Source: Pseudomonas sp. Irchel 3H7 (lineage in GTDB: Bacteria > Pseudomonadota > Gammaproteobacteria > Pseudomonadales > Pseudomonadaceae). Taken from it: 64,000 nt of DNA. The stretch spans positions 186,001-250,000 of the forward strand of contig NZ_FYEA01000008.1 of the NCBI RefSeq assembly GCF_900187605.1. Reading direction: 5' to 3'. This document shows, in pieces, positions 51,004-59,059 of the stretch. The notes below the pieces were generated by a model that saw nothing but the letters and a program-made list of their open reading frames with translations, was not told the origin of the DNA and did not search any database. Position 1 is the stretch's first letter. Each line of letters opens with the position of its first letter. Both the position numbers and the translations under genes were made by a program.

Positions 51004-51234
51004 ATGTCCGAAAAAGAGTCCATCACCACCCTCCTCACCCTGCTCGACGCTCGGCAAGCGCGCCTCGCGGCCGCCTGCAAAGAGATCGCCGACTGGGTCG
51101 ACCACCAAGGCGGACATCCAACCGCCCTGCGCATCCGTGACCGGCTGAACGACATAGAGAAAGATGCTCCGCTGATTCGCAATACGCTGTCGGCGCTCAA
51201 ACCCCTTGATCGGCCACTGCCTCGGTTCAGATGA
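51004..51234 (+). CDS. Small helical hypothetical protein, 76 residues
   Basis: A 76-residue soluble helical protein (MSEKESITTLLTLLDARQAR, KEIADWVDHQGGHPTALRIRDRL). GGAGGTGTTCC before ATG gives a good ribosome site. The helical repeat pattern suggests a small coiled coil or dimer. No family recognised. It is flanked by terminators on both sides, so it is a single-gene unit. Confidence 0.68.
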   Translation: MSEKESITTLLTLLDARQARLAAACKEIADWVDHQGGHPTALRIRDRLNDIEKDAPLIRNTLSALKPLDRPLPRFR

Positions 51235-51391
51235 CCTCGACCCGGCCAGGGTTTCAGGAATTTGCTCATTAGCGGTGACACATGGGTCACCGCGCATGTG
51301 TCTGGCCGCTATGTTTCTTTTTCCAGTTTTTCACATGACCAATACATCCGCGCGACTACAGTGAAATCACTCCTTTGCAAAGTAACGCCCT

Positions 51392-51419
51392 CACCCGCCC
51401 GCATGCGGGTGTTTTTTTG
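51392..51419 (+). terminator. Intrinsic terminator in the 51235-51491 gap
   Basis: CACCCGC and GCGGGTG with loop CCGCAT, followed by TTTTTTT. It is 157 bases after the preceding stop codon, so a short RNA or a long 3' UTR could end here; no gene is seen between. Confidence 0.85.
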
Positions 51420-51491
51420 CCAATGCCCAAACGGCGAACGGTTGCAGTTCGTAAGTTGTCATAACTTATACATGTCGCAAAGGAGACAGTC

Positions 51492-51776
51492 ATGGTTACC
51501 CATTTCAGCGTCGACGGGCATCTGGCCTGCGGCCACAAAGGCAAACAACTGTCGGCAAGTCGCGAACTCAATCGCGTGAAGTGCCGCAGTTGCCGCAATA
51601 CCGATGCCTACAAGCAGGCACGAAAGGATCAGCGCAACGCCACCCGCCGCATGGCCCGTCAGGCCAAAACCTCGCACGGCGCAACAAATTGGCGCGCAGA
51701 ATGGATCGAGCGCCTGACCGCCATGGCCGGCCTTCAGCGCTTGCCTCGCGGCTTTAGCGGGCAAGCATTCGTCTAG
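51492..51776 (+). CDS. Small basic protein with CxH/CxxC putative zinc site
   Basis: A 94-residue basic protein. HLACGHKGK near residue 12 and VKCRSCRNTDAY near 30 give a C-H...CxxC pattern that could bind zinc, followed by a highly basic helix (RKDQRNATRRMARQAK), suggesting nucleic-acid binding. AAAGGAGACAGTC precedes ATG. It has its own flanking terminators. No named family is recognised; a nucleic-acid role is inference. Confidence 0.7.
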   Translation: MVTHFSVDGHLACGHKGKQLSASRELNRVKCRSCRNTDAYKQARKDQRNATRRMARQAKTSHGATNWRAEWIERLTAMAGLQRLPRGFSGQAFV

Positions 51777-51799
51777 CAGCGCGTATAAGCAAGGCACAA

Positions 51800-51837
51800 A
51801 AAAGGCCTGCATGAGAAAACTCATGCAGGCCTTTAAT
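51800..51837 (+). terminator. Intrinsic terminator after the small zinc-site protein
   Basis: AAAGGCCTGCATGAG and CTCATGCAGGCCTTT form a 15-bp perfect stem with loop AAAA, then AATATT. Confidence 0.9.
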
Positions 51838-52013
51838 ATTCAAGGTGCCGCGCGGCGTTGTCCGAACATCCACATGGACTCAATCCCGCCAATCTGGAGA
51901 GCCTCGCTTTAGCACAAATGAGGCACCGAAGGATGAACATACGTTCATCGAAAACATGGCTCGATGCGTCTAGGCTGCGGGTTCCGACATAGTGACTACA
52001 GGAGTAACCCACC

Positions 52014-52175
52014 ATGTTCTCGCACGAAAGCATCCCGCTTGTTGCCATCTTCATCATCATGCTCATAGGCGTGCTTACCGCCTTCCTACACCCGGTGCAC
52101 GCGATCTTCAGCTGGCTTCGGAGACGGATTGAAAGATCTTCCTCTCGCTCTTCGAAAGAAGTAGATTCGCGCTGA
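52014..52175 (+). CDS. Small single-pass membrane protein, 53 residues
   Basis: ATG at 52014, preceded by CAGGAGTAACCC, opens a 53-codon frame to TGA at 52173-52175. Residues about 7-29 (IPLVAIFIIMLIGVLTAFLH) are one membrane segment; the tail is basic and Ser-rich (WLRRRIERSSSRSSKEVDSR), so it should face the cytoplasm. A terminator hairpin follows within 15 bases, which supports a real short gene. No homologue is recognised. Confidence 0.68.
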   Translation: MFSHESIPLVAIFIIMLIGVLTAFLHPVHAIFSWLRRRIERSSSRSSKEVDSR

Positions 52176-52188
52176 ATTTTCCACGACG

Positions 52189-52213
52189 AGCCCGGATACG
52201 TCCGGGCTTCTTA
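52189..52213 (+). terminator. Terminator after the small membrane protein gene
   Basis: GCCCGGA and TCCGGGC with loop TACG, then TTCTTATT, a moderate T tract. Confidence 0.75.
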
Positions 52214-52382
52214 TTCGTAACGCCTGCAAACTGCCGATAGCAGCCAACGGCCTCCACACACCTTTGCCTGCAAGCCCAAGGGATGGGATTGCACCAACTT
52301 CAGCGCGTTTACGACCTGGATTGCGACCCGGAAACAAACAAGGGTTTGCATCAGCTTTCGCCCGCAAACCCTTGATTCAAGA

Positions 52383-52469
52383 TGGTGCCCGAAGCCGGAA
52401 TCGAACCGGCACGCCCTTACGAGCGGGGGATTTTAAGTCCCATGCGTCTACCAGTTTCGCCATTCGGGC
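52383..52469 (-). tRNA. tRNA-Leu (TAA)
   Basis: An 87-base class II tRNA including encoded CCA. Acceptor arms GCCCGAA/TTCGGGC pair; the anticodon arm reads GGGA-CTTAAAA-TCCC with anticodon TAA; a long variable arm follows; the T-arm has GGTTCGATTCC. Last of three tRNAs downstream of pgsA. Confidence 0.95.
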
Positions 52470-52621
52470 GGTAGCGCGGTGTTGCTGTGTTCTGCTGCAC
52501 GGTAGCGATCCTGACAGGATCCAGCCTTGAACAGTAGTGCGGGAAATATATACATCACTTCCCGGTGAAGCAAGTTCGCAATGGCCGTTTTTCAAGACTA
52601 AATCTTGCAGCGCAGTGCAAA

Positions 52622-52659
52622 TAAAAAAGCTCCGTAAATCATGGATCTACGGAGCTTGT
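52622..52659 (-). terminator. Terminator between tRNA-Cys and tRNA-Leu
   Basis: AAGCTCCGTA and TACGGAGCTT form a 10-bp stem; on the minus strand the U run (AAAAAAG at 52624-52630) follows. It would end the tRNA-Gly/Cys transcript, so tRNA-Leu may have its own promoter or depend on readthrough. Confidence 0.82.
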
Positions 52660-52665
52660 TTATAG

Positions 52666-52739
52666 TGGAGGCCGAGGTCGGAATCGAACCGGCGTAGGTG
52701 GATTTGCAATCCACTGCATAACCATTTTGCTACTCGGCC
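52666..52739 (-). tRNA. tRNA-Cys (GCA)
   Basis: A 74-base tRNA with encoded CCA. Acceptor GGCCGAG/CTCGGCC, anticodon arm GTGGATTGCAAATCCAC with anticodon GCA, T-arm GGTTCGATTCC. Confidence 0.96.
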
Positions 52740-52785
52740 TCAAAGTATTTGCTGTCAGTAGCACAACAACAAACACTGTACAAAT

Positions 52786-52861
<76 letters not shown>

Positions 52862-52921
52862 TTGGTGATGCGCATTCTATAGAATTAAGAAGCTCCGTCA
52901 ACCCCTTGATTCAAAAAAGTT

Positions 52922-53488
52922 TTATTTCTTTTCAACATCGGTCTTCAGGTGCGGCCAGGCGGCACGAAGGTATTGAACCATCGACCACAATGTCAGGCCA
53001 GCAGAGACCATCAGCAAGGCGTAACCCAGGATAACCCAGAAACTGAAGTCCTTTGGATTGGCCAGCAGGATTACCAGTGCGAGCATCTGCGCTGCGGTTT
53101 TCCATTTGCCGAGATTGGAAACGGCGACGTGGGCACGGGCGCCGAGTTCGGCCATCCATTCACGCAAGGCCGATACCACAATCTCGCGACCGATGATGAC
53201 AGCCGCCGGCAGAGTGAGCCAGAGGTTGCCGTGTTCCTGGACCAGCAGTACCAGTGCCACCGCAACCATGAGTTTGTCGGCGACCGGATCGAGAAACGCA
53301 CCGAAAGGCGTGCTTTGCTCCAGACGACGGGCCAGATAACCGTCCAGCCAGTCCGTCGCTGCCGCAAAGGCAAACACCGAGGCGGAGGCCATGTAACTCC
53401 ACTGGTAAGGCAGATAGAACAGCAAAATGAAGATCGGGATGAGCAGGACGCGTAGAACGGTAATCAGATTAGGGATATTCATCGGCAC
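52922..53488 (-). CDS. pgsA: CDP-diacylglycerol-glycerol-3-phosphate 3-phosphatidyltransferase
   Basis: A 188-residue inner-membrane enzyme that makes phosphatidylglycerophosphate. The CDP-alcohol phosphotransferase motif is split over DWLDGYLARRLEQ and GAFLDPVADK (residues about 45-75), with all acidic metal ligands. Four or more membrane segments are seen. It is downstream of uvrC with a 26-base gap and upstream of the tRNAs, the conserved gacA-uvrC-pgsA-tRNA order of Pseudomonas. Confidence 0.96.
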   Translation of the reverse strand: MPMNIPNLITVLRVLLIPIFILLFYLPYQWSYMASASVFAFAAATDWLDGYLARRLEQSTPFGAFLDPVADKLMVAVALVLLVQEHGNLWLTLPAAVIIGREIVVSALREWMAELGARAHVAVSNLGKWKTAAQMLALVILLANPKDFSFWVILGYALLMVSAGLTLWSMVQYLRAAWPHLKTDVEKK

Positions 53489-53514
53489 AACTGGCTACGA
53501 GGTGAAGGGGCATT

Positions 53515-55338
53515 CTACTCGCTATGCAGGTTTGCATAAATCGACTCTGCGAGCTTTTTACTGATCCCCGGGGCTTTGGCGATCTCTTCGATGCTTGCAC
53601 GAGACAGCTCCTGCAATCCACCAAAATGTTTCAACAAGTCGCGACGTCGGGTCGGCCCAACGCCGGCAACGCCTTCCAGCGTTGACGTACGGCGGGTTTT
53701 GCCGCGGCGTGCGCGGTGTCCTGTAATCGCGAAGCGGTGGGCCTCATCGCGGATCTGTTGAATCAGGTGCAGCGCCGGCGAATCGCCACGCAAGGTGAAC
53801 TCATGCGCTGCATCATTCAGATACAACGTTTCGAAGCCCGCCTTGCGCGTAGCACCTTTGGCAACACCGAGGAGGATCAGGTCCGGCACGGCCAATTCGT
53901 TGAGAACATCTCGTGCCATCGACAGCTGGCCCTTGCCACCGTCCACTAGCAAGATGTCCGGCAACTTGCCCTCGCCTTCCTTGAGTTTGCTGAAGCGACG
54001 CGTCAGGGCCTGATGCATGGCGGCATAGTCGTCTCCCGCCGTGACCCCTTCGATGTTGTAGCGCCGGTAGTCCGACTTGATCGCGCCTTCCGGACCAAAC
54101 ACCACACAAGACGCGACCGTCGCCTCACCACTGGAATGACTGATGTCGTAGCATTCCAGGCGCTGCGGCGGCTCATCCAGGTTCAATACTTCGGCCAAGG
54201 CCTCAAACCGCGCGGCAGTGTGTTGACGGTTGGCCAGGCGCGCGCCCAACGCCTGCTCGGCATTGGTGACGGCCAGTTGCTGCCAGCGCGCACGCGTACC
54301 GCGCACCCGGTGACTGATGGCCAGCTCGCGACCACGCAACTCATGGATCGCTTCAATCAGAGTTGGAAAATCTTCATGCACCACGTTGACGATCAGCTCG
54401 CTCGGTAGATCGCGCTCAGGGCTGCTGATGAAGTATTGGCCGAGAAACGCGGCCATGACTTCCGACACATCCTCTTCGATACCGACTTGCGGAAAGAAAT
54501 TCTTGCTGCCCAACACGCGCCCACCACGGACGCTGATCAAGTGCACGCAGGCGCCGCCCGGATTGACGAATGCCGCGACGACATCGATATCTCCCGTGCC
54601 GCCCTCCATGCTCTGTTGATCCTGGACTCGACGCAGCAGCGCGATCTGATCACGCAGTTCGGCAGCTCGCTCGAACTCCAGGTTGATTGCCGCCTCTTCC
54701 ATTGCAGTCGACAATTCGTTGGTCAGCGCGTGACTACGCCCCTCAAGGAACATGACCGAGTGACGAACGTCTTCGGCATAAACCTCAGGCTCAACCAACC
54801 CCACGCAAGGCGCTTTGCAGCGTTTGATCTGATACTGCAGACAGGGACGGGTGCGGTTCCTGTAATAGCTGTCTTCACACTGGCGAACGAAGAAGGTCTT
54901 TTGCAGCAGACTCAGGCTTTCACGTATGGCGCCGGCACTCGGATAGGGGCCGAAGTACTTGCCTTTGGCTTTTTTCGCCCCGCGATGAATGCTCAGACGC
55001 GGGAACTGGCCGTCGGACAGAAATACGTAGGGATAGGATTTATCGTCGCGCAACAGGATGTTGTACGGCGGCCGCCACTCCTTGATCAGCGTCTGTTCAA
55101 GCAGCAGCGCCTCGGTTTCGTTGGCGGTGATGGTCGTTTCGACCTGCGCAATGCGCCCCACCAACGCGGCAGTCTTGGGCGCCAGACCGGTTTTGCGAAA
55201 ATAGCTGGCCAAGCGTTTTTTCAGGTTCTTGGCCTTGCCCACGTACAACAGGCGTGCATCGCTGTCGAACATGCGATAGACGCCCGGCCGCCCGCTGACT
55301 GTCGACAGAAACGCGCCGGAATCGAATGTGTCAGTCAT
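53515..55338 (-). CDS. uvrC: Excinuclease ABC subunit C
   Basis: A 607-residue nuclease that makes both incisions in nucleotide excision repair. N-terminal GIY-YIG domain (PGVYRMFDSDARLLYVGKAK), UvrB-interacting UVR domain near 205-240, RNase H-like C-terminal nuclease domain (ECYDISHSSG, LVDGGKGQL, HRFAITGHR) and tandem helix-hairpin-helix at the end (GVGPTRRRDLLKHFGG, APGISKKLAESIY). Starts 2 bases after the gacA stop codon, so the genes are coupled. Confidence 0.97.
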   Translation of the reverse strand: MTDTFDSGAFLSTVSGRPGVYRMFDSDARLLYVGKAKNLKKRLASYFRKTGLAPKTAALVGRIAQVETTITANETEALLLEQTLIKEWRPPYNILLRDDKSYPYVFLSDGQFPRLSIHRGAKKAKGKYFGPYPSAGAIRESLSLLQKTFFVRQCEDSYYRNRTRPCLQYQIKRCKAPCVGLVEPEVYAEDVRHSVMFLEGRSHALTNELSTAMEEAAINLEFERAAELRDQIALLRRVQDQQSMEGGTGDIDVVAAFVNPGGACVHLISVRGGRVLGSKNFFPQVGIEEDVSEVMAAFLGQYFISSPERDLPSELIVNVVHEDFPTLIEAIHELRGRELAISHRVRGTRARWQQLAVTNAEQALGARLANRQHTAARFEALAEVLNLDEPPQRLECYDISHSSGEATVASCVVFGPEGAIKSDYRRYNIEGVTAGDDYAAMHQALTRRFSKLKEGEGKLPDILLVDGGKGQLSMARDVLNELAVPDLILLGVAKGATRKAGFETLYLNDAAHEFTLRGDSPALHLIQQIRDEAHRFAITGHRARRGKTRRTSTLEGVAGVGPTRRRDLLKHFGGLQELSRASIEEIAKAPGISKKLAESIYANLHSE

Positions 55339-55340
55339 GG

Positions 55341-55982
55341 TCAGAGGCTGGCATCAACCATGCCGTGACGAACCGCCAACAGTGTCAACTCGACGTCGCT
55401 GCTGATCGAAAGCTTCTCGAAAATACGGTAGCGATAGGTGTTCACGGTTTTCGGCGACAGACACAACTTGTCGGAAATGATCTGTACCTTCTGACAGCCA
55501 ACGATCATCAGGGCGATCTGAATTTCCCGCTCGGACAAGGCGTCGAAGGGCGAATCATTGGACGGCTGAAAGGACTTGATCGCCAATTGCTGGGCAATCT
55601 GCGGACTGATATAGCGCTGGCCGGCGAACACCAGGCGAATGGCCTGGACCATTTCCGGCAAACCCGCGCCCTTGGTCAGATAACCCGCGGCACCTGCCTG
55701 CAACAAACGTGTCGGGAAAGGATCCTCTTCACACACCGTAACCGCGACCACCTTGATGTCCGGATGACTGCGCAACAGTTTGCGCGTGGCTTCCAGACCG
55801 CCGATGCCAGGCATCTTGACGTCCATCAGCACCACATCGGGCTTCAACTCTCGGGCCTTGATCAGGGACTCTTCCCCGGATTCGGCCTGGCCAACCACCT
55901 GCAAGCCATCGATATCGGCCAGCATACGTGTAATGCCTGTACGAACGAGATCATGGTCATCGACCACTAGCACCCTAATCAA
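55341..55982 (-). CDS. gacA: Response regulator GacA (UvrY family), TTG start
   Basis: A 213-residue response regulator. Receiver domain 1-120 with D8, D9 and the phospho-acceptor D54 in VLMDVKMPG; LuxR-type helix-turn-helix at about 150-205 (LSEREIQIALMIVG, LSPKTVNTYRYRIFEKL). Sequence is almost that of GacA known from other fluorescent pseudomonads, which with GacS turns on rsmX/Y/Z small RNAs and secondary metabolism. The start is TTG at 55982, with GAGG 7 bases upstream, giving the known length; an upstream in-frame codon would add eight residues. First gene of gacA-uvrC-pgsA. Confidence 0.97.
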   Translation of the reverse strand: MIRVLVVDDHDLVRTGITRMLADIDGLQVVGQAESGEESLIKARELKPDVVLMDVKMPGIGGLEATRKLLRSHPDIKVVAVTVCEEDPFPTRLLQAGAAGYLTKGAGLPEMVQAIRLVFAGQRYISPQIAQQLAIKSFQPSNDSPFDALSEREIQIALMIVGCQKVQIISDKLCLSPKTVNTYRYRIFEKLSISSDVELTLLAVRHGMVDASL

Positions 55983-56109
55983 GCAGACACCTCGCGATAT
56001 GGTCATATTGGGATGCCGGACACCTTAGCAAAAAGAGCCACACAGACCTAGCGGAAAGCATCATTTAAAAAGTTTCAATTCATCATTGAAGGCTTGCCGG
56101 CCGTGGGTT

Positions 56110-56553
56110 TCAGAGCACATGTGTACTGATATCAAGCTGCATTCGCAGAAAACACTCGTCCGCGCCCTGAACCTGTAGGCCTTTTCTTTCATACAAGTTT
56201 CTCGCCGGATTATTTTCGAATACGGTCAGCCGCAAAGCCGGACGCTTTTCTTTGCGAGCCATCTCGATAACCTGATCAATCGCCCAGGAACCCAGGCCCC
56301 GCCCCTGAAACGCTTCAGCAATCTGCAGTTCACGAATGTACAACGCGCGCATATCCCGGCTGAGGCTGAGATAACCTGCCGGCACATCACCCTGCACTAT
56401 CAGCCAGTTCTGCCGCCCCGACCACGCCACGTCAAACGCCTCGTCCTGCCATAACAGGTCATGGTGAATGTAGTAGCGCAGCATGTTCTGACAGGTGAGA
56501 TCGCGGGCACACGCCAGATCCTCTGGACTTGCGAGACGTAAGCGCAATGTCAT
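56110..56553 (-). CDS. GNAT-family N-acetyltransferase
   Basis: A 147-residue acetyltransferase. The acetyl-CoA loop is IAEAFQGRGLGSWAIDQV near 90-107 (QGRGLG is the Q/RxxGxG/A motif) and the C-terminal part has NNPARNLYERKGLQ, the usual GNAT motif. ATG at 56553 overlaps the stop of the upstream nitrilase-family gene as TGATG, so translation is coupled. Substrate unknown. Confidence 0.87.
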   Translation of the reverse strand: MTLRLRLASPEDLACARDLTCQNMLRYYIHHDLLWQDEAFDVAWSGRQNWLIVQGDVPAGYLSLSRDMRALYIRELQIAEAFQGRGLGSWAIDQVIEMARKEKRPALRLTVFENNPARNLYERKGLQVQGADECFLRMQLDISTHVL

Positions 56554-57311
56554 CAGGCTTGCACAACAGGAACTACTCGCCCCTGCCATCCACCCTCGTG
56601 GCGCTCGGCGATTACCAGAAGATCGCCCGCCCCTGGCGCCGCAACGACCAACGAACCATCTTCAGACCAGATGCCACTGCGCCCTGCGGATTGCCATCCA
56701 CCGGTTAGCCCGCCGTGATTGGCCATCAACACAGCCATCGAATGTTGCCGGGCATAACCCTGAAGTATTGCTGTGTCGGCTGCGTACCCTTTTTCGCTGA
56801 TCAATACACCGGCCGCGTACAAGCCAGCGCCCTGATCAGCGGCCGCTGCAGCATGGCTGGCATGTGAGAAATCGGCGCACACCGCCAATGCGATCACTTC
56901 GCCGCCAATGTTCAGCGTCGACCCGCCGACACCTGGGGCAAATACAAGCTCCTCGCCCGAGTGCAAATGCTGCTTGCTGTACACGCCGAGCGAGCCATCA
57001 GCGCCCAGGACGAGGGCACCGATCAAAACCGAAGCACCGTCTTCAAGCCGAATCGGCATGCCGACGACGGCCGTTATACCAAGCGCTCGGGCCAAATCCC
57101 TCAGAGGTTGCAGCACGGCATCTTGCGGGTCTATCGCCAAAGCTGCCGCCACCTCTCCCTCGTAGCCAGTCAGCGACAACTCGGGGAAAACCAGCAATTC
57201 GACGCCTTGCTGCGCAGCGATCTCAATGAAGCGACCATGCCGGGTAATGTTTGCAGAAAGATCACCGGCGATGGAAATGGTCTGGGCAGCAGCAATAGTC
57301 AATGTCGACAC
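56553..57311 (-). CDS. Carbon-nitrogen hydrolase (nitrilase superfamily)
   Basis: A 252-residue amidohydrolase. The catalytic triad is visible: Glu in LLVFPELSLTGYE near 44, Lys in VYSKQHLHSGEE near 112 and Cys in LAVCADFSHASH near 145. Alternative roles are aliphatic amidase or carbamoyl hydrolase; the substrate cannot be told. It overlaps the GNAT gene by 3 bases, so they form a two-gene operon. Confidence 0.9.
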   Translation of the reverse strand: MSTLTIAAAQTISIAGDLSANITRHGRFIEIAAQQGVELLVFPELSLTGYEGEVAAALAIDPQDAVLQPLRDLARALGITAVVGMPIRLEDGASVLIGALVLGADGSLGVYSKQHLHSGEELVFAPGVGGSTLNIGGEVIALAVCADFSHASHAAAAADQGAGLYAAGVLISEKGYAADTAILQGYARQHSMAVLMANHGGLTGGWQSAGRSGIWSEDGSLVVAAPGAGDLLVIAERHEGGWQGRVVPVVQA

Positions 57312-57462
57312 GTTTCATCCTTGGCAATCAAGCAAAGCACAGAGTGTCACCACTCTTGCGTGACTCTCGCAATAGGCGTTTTGTTGATCAGGCGATAGCA
57401 ATTTCTGATTGCTGAGGCGTATCAGCCTCTAGTAAGCTCGGCCCATTCATCGGAGACAGACC

Positions 57463-57591
57463 ATGCTCAACGCCCTCTCACAGCTTCGTACCGCCAGCGC
57501 CCTGCGCTCGGTTGCGGCTGCCCGGGTGAATGACGTTTGCGCTCCGATCAGCTTTTATTTTGGGTATTGGTTTAGCCACTGGCGCGCCTGA
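57463..57591 (+). CDS. Aromatic-rich leader peptide 1 upstream of DAHP synthase
   Basis: ATG at 57463 with GGAG 7 bases upstream opens a 42-codon frame ending TGA at 57589-57591. The last dozen residues read FYFGYWFSHWRA: three Phe, two Tyr and two Trp in ten positions. The codons for FGYW lie in one arm of a hairpin (TTTGGGTAT at 57559-57567 with ATACCCAAA at 57591-57599), and a strong terminator follows at 57639. This is the layout of a transcription-attenuation leader sensing charged aromatic tRNAs. The mechanism is inferred. Confidence 0.75.
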   Translation: MLNALSQLRTASALRSVAAARVNDVCAPISFYFGYWFSHWRA

Positions 57592-57638
57592 TACCCAAAC
57601 GGCGCCCATAAAAACGGGTCGCCTACCAGAGAATTCTC

Positions 57639-57678
57639 AACCCCCGGTCGGCCTCCCGACCGGGGGTTTTGTTTTTTC
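57639..57678 (+). terminator. Attenuator terminator in the DAHP synthase leader
   Basis: CCCCCGGTCGG (57641-57651) and CCGACCGGGGG (57656-57666) form an 11-bp stem with loop CCTC, then TTTTGTTTTTT. It lies between two aromatic-rich leader frames, 250 bases before DAHP synthase. GGGTCGCC at 57615 could compete for the right arm. Confidence 0.9.
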
Positions 57679-57727
57679 AGCCCCACACTTTTTCAGCAAC
57701 ACACCAGACACTTTGAGGATTCACGAA

Positions 57728-57880
57728 ATGAACTACGCCACTTATTACCGTTACGACAGCTTTAGCGCCTGGCGATTTACCAGCTTCCGCTCGGGACAGC
57801 CTGCCGCCTCCGATCGGTCACCTACAGGTGGCAAGCACACACATATAGCCAATACGGCCAACTGTCGAACACCCCAGTAG
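57728..57880 (+). CDS. Aromatic-rich leader peptide 2 upstream of DAHP synthase
   Basis: ATG at 57728, with TTTGAGGATTCACGAA upstream, opens a 50-codon frame ending TAG 47 bases before DAHP synthase. The start reads NYATYYRYDSFSAWRFTSF: four Tyr, three Phe and one Trp within the first 20 codons; the rest has no such bias. It lies beyond the attenuator at 57639. No strong terminator separates it from DAHP synthase; GCGGG/CCCGC (57892-57906) is the nearest hairpin and may control the ribosome site. A second sensing step, or coupling to the downstream start, is inferred. Confidence 0.68.
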   Translation: MNYATYYRYDSFSAWRFTSFRSGQPAASDRSPTGGKHTHIANTANCRTPQ

Positions 57881-57927
57881 GGCCGAGTGCGCGGGAAGAA
57901 CCCGCCGCCAGCCCAGGAAGACCGAAT

Positions 57928-59004
57928 ATGAACTCGTCCGTTTCTGCTCTGCCACTGTCCACCCTGAACCCTGCCAACGAAGCATTGACCCTGCGTCTGC
58001 CCAGCTCGTTGCAACTCAAACAGCAATTGCCTCTGAGCAATGCCTTAAGCCTGCAAGTCACCAACCACCGCCAGGCGGTTCGTGCCATTCTCAATGGCCA
58101 AGATCCGCGACTGCTGGTTATCGTTGGCCCCTGCTCCATCCACGACCCGCAATCGGCACTCGAATACGCGGGCAAACTCGCTCGACTGGCTGAAGAAGTC
58201 AGCGGCGAAATGCTCTTGGTGATGCGCGCCTACGTCGAAAAACCACGCACCACGGTCGGCTGGAAAGGTCTGGCCTACGACCCACACCTGGATGGCAGCG
58301 ATGACATGGCTGGCGGCCTGACTCTGTCACGCGAGCTGATGCTGGAAATGATCCGTCTCGGCTTGCCGGTGGCCACAGAATTGCTGCAACCGATGGCCGC
58401 CGGCTACTTCGATGACCTGTTGAGCTGGGTGGCCATTGGCGCCCGCACCACTGAATCGCAGATTCACCGAGAGATGGCCAGTGGTTTGAGCATGCCGGTC
58501 GGCTTCAAGAACGGCACCGACGGCGGCGCAGCCATTGCGGTTGACGCCATGCGTTCGGCAGCCCATCCGCACCGGCATTTCGGCGTCGACAGCCAAGGTC
58601 ATCCGGCCATCATTCAAACGCCAGGCAACCCCGACACTCATCTGGTATTGCGCGGGGGCCATAAAGGGCCGAACCATGATCGCGAGAGCGTGGCAAAAAT
58701 CCACGCTGACCTGAACCGACTGAAGATTCCAGGCCGAATCATGGTCGACTGCAGCCACGCCAACAGCGGCAAAGATCCATTGCGCCAGCCAGGCGTATTC
58801 AACGAAGTGCTCGAGCAACGCCTGCAAGGTGATCGCGCACTGATCGGCATGATGATTGAATCGCACCTGTTCGAAGGCTGCCAGCCACTGAGCGAGTCCC
58901 TGCGTTACGGGGTGTCGATTACCGATGGCTGCCTCGGTTTCAGCGCAACGGAACACCTGCTCCTTGACGCCGCACAACGCCTGGCGGCACAGGTAAAAGC
59001 CTGA
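57928..59004 (+). CDS. 3-deoxy-7-phosphoheptulonate (DAHP) synthase, class I AroFGH type
   Basis: A 358-residue TIM-barrel enzyme that condenses phosphoenolpyruvate and erythrose 4-phosphate, the first step of aromatic amino acid synthesis. VGPCSIHDP near residue 70, MRAYVEKPRTTVGWKG near 103, LPVATELLQP, WVAIGARTTESQ, GFKNGTDG and DCSHANSGKDP are class I motifs with all metal ligands. The family has tyrosine-, phenylalanine- and tryptophan-inhibited isoenzymes; the isoenzyme type cannot be fixed from sequence here. Two aromatic-rich leader peptides and an attenuator precede it. Confidence 0.95.
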   Translation: MNSSVSALPLSTLNPANEALTLRLPSSLQLKQQLPLSNALSLQVTNHRQAVRAILNGQDPRLLVIVGPCSIHDPQSALEYAGKLARLAEEVSGEMLLVMRAYVEKPRTTVGWKGLAYDPHLDGSDDMAGGLTLSRELMLEMIRLGLPVATELLQPMAAGYFDDLLSWVAIGARTTESQIHREMASGLSMPVGFKNGTDGGAAIAVDAMRSAAHPHRHFGVDSQGHPAIIQTPGNPDTHLVLRGGHKGPNHDRESVAKIHADLNRLKIPGRIMVDCSHANSGKDPLRQPGVFNEVLEQRLQGDRALIGMMIESHLFEGCQPLSESLRYGVSITDGCLGFSATEHLLLDAAQRLAAQVKA

Positions 59005-59013
59005 CAACCAGGC

Positions 59014-59046
59014 TTGCCCTCCAGATTCAGTGCAATCCGGAGGGCT
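59014..59046. terminator. Hairpin between DAHP synthase and the convergent hypothetical gene
   Basis: GCCCTCC and GGAGGGC arms with an inner partial match ATT/AAT; no T tract on either side, so termination is uncertain. Confidence 0.4.
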
Positions 59047-59059
59047 GGCCACGTTCCCG

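Noticed and set aside
57728..57880. Leader 2 as an ordinary small protein gene
   Set aside because: Aromatic residues are packed into the first 20 codons, the remainder lacks a fold-like pattern, and it lies 47 bases before DAHP synthase. A sensing leader is more likely, though not proven.
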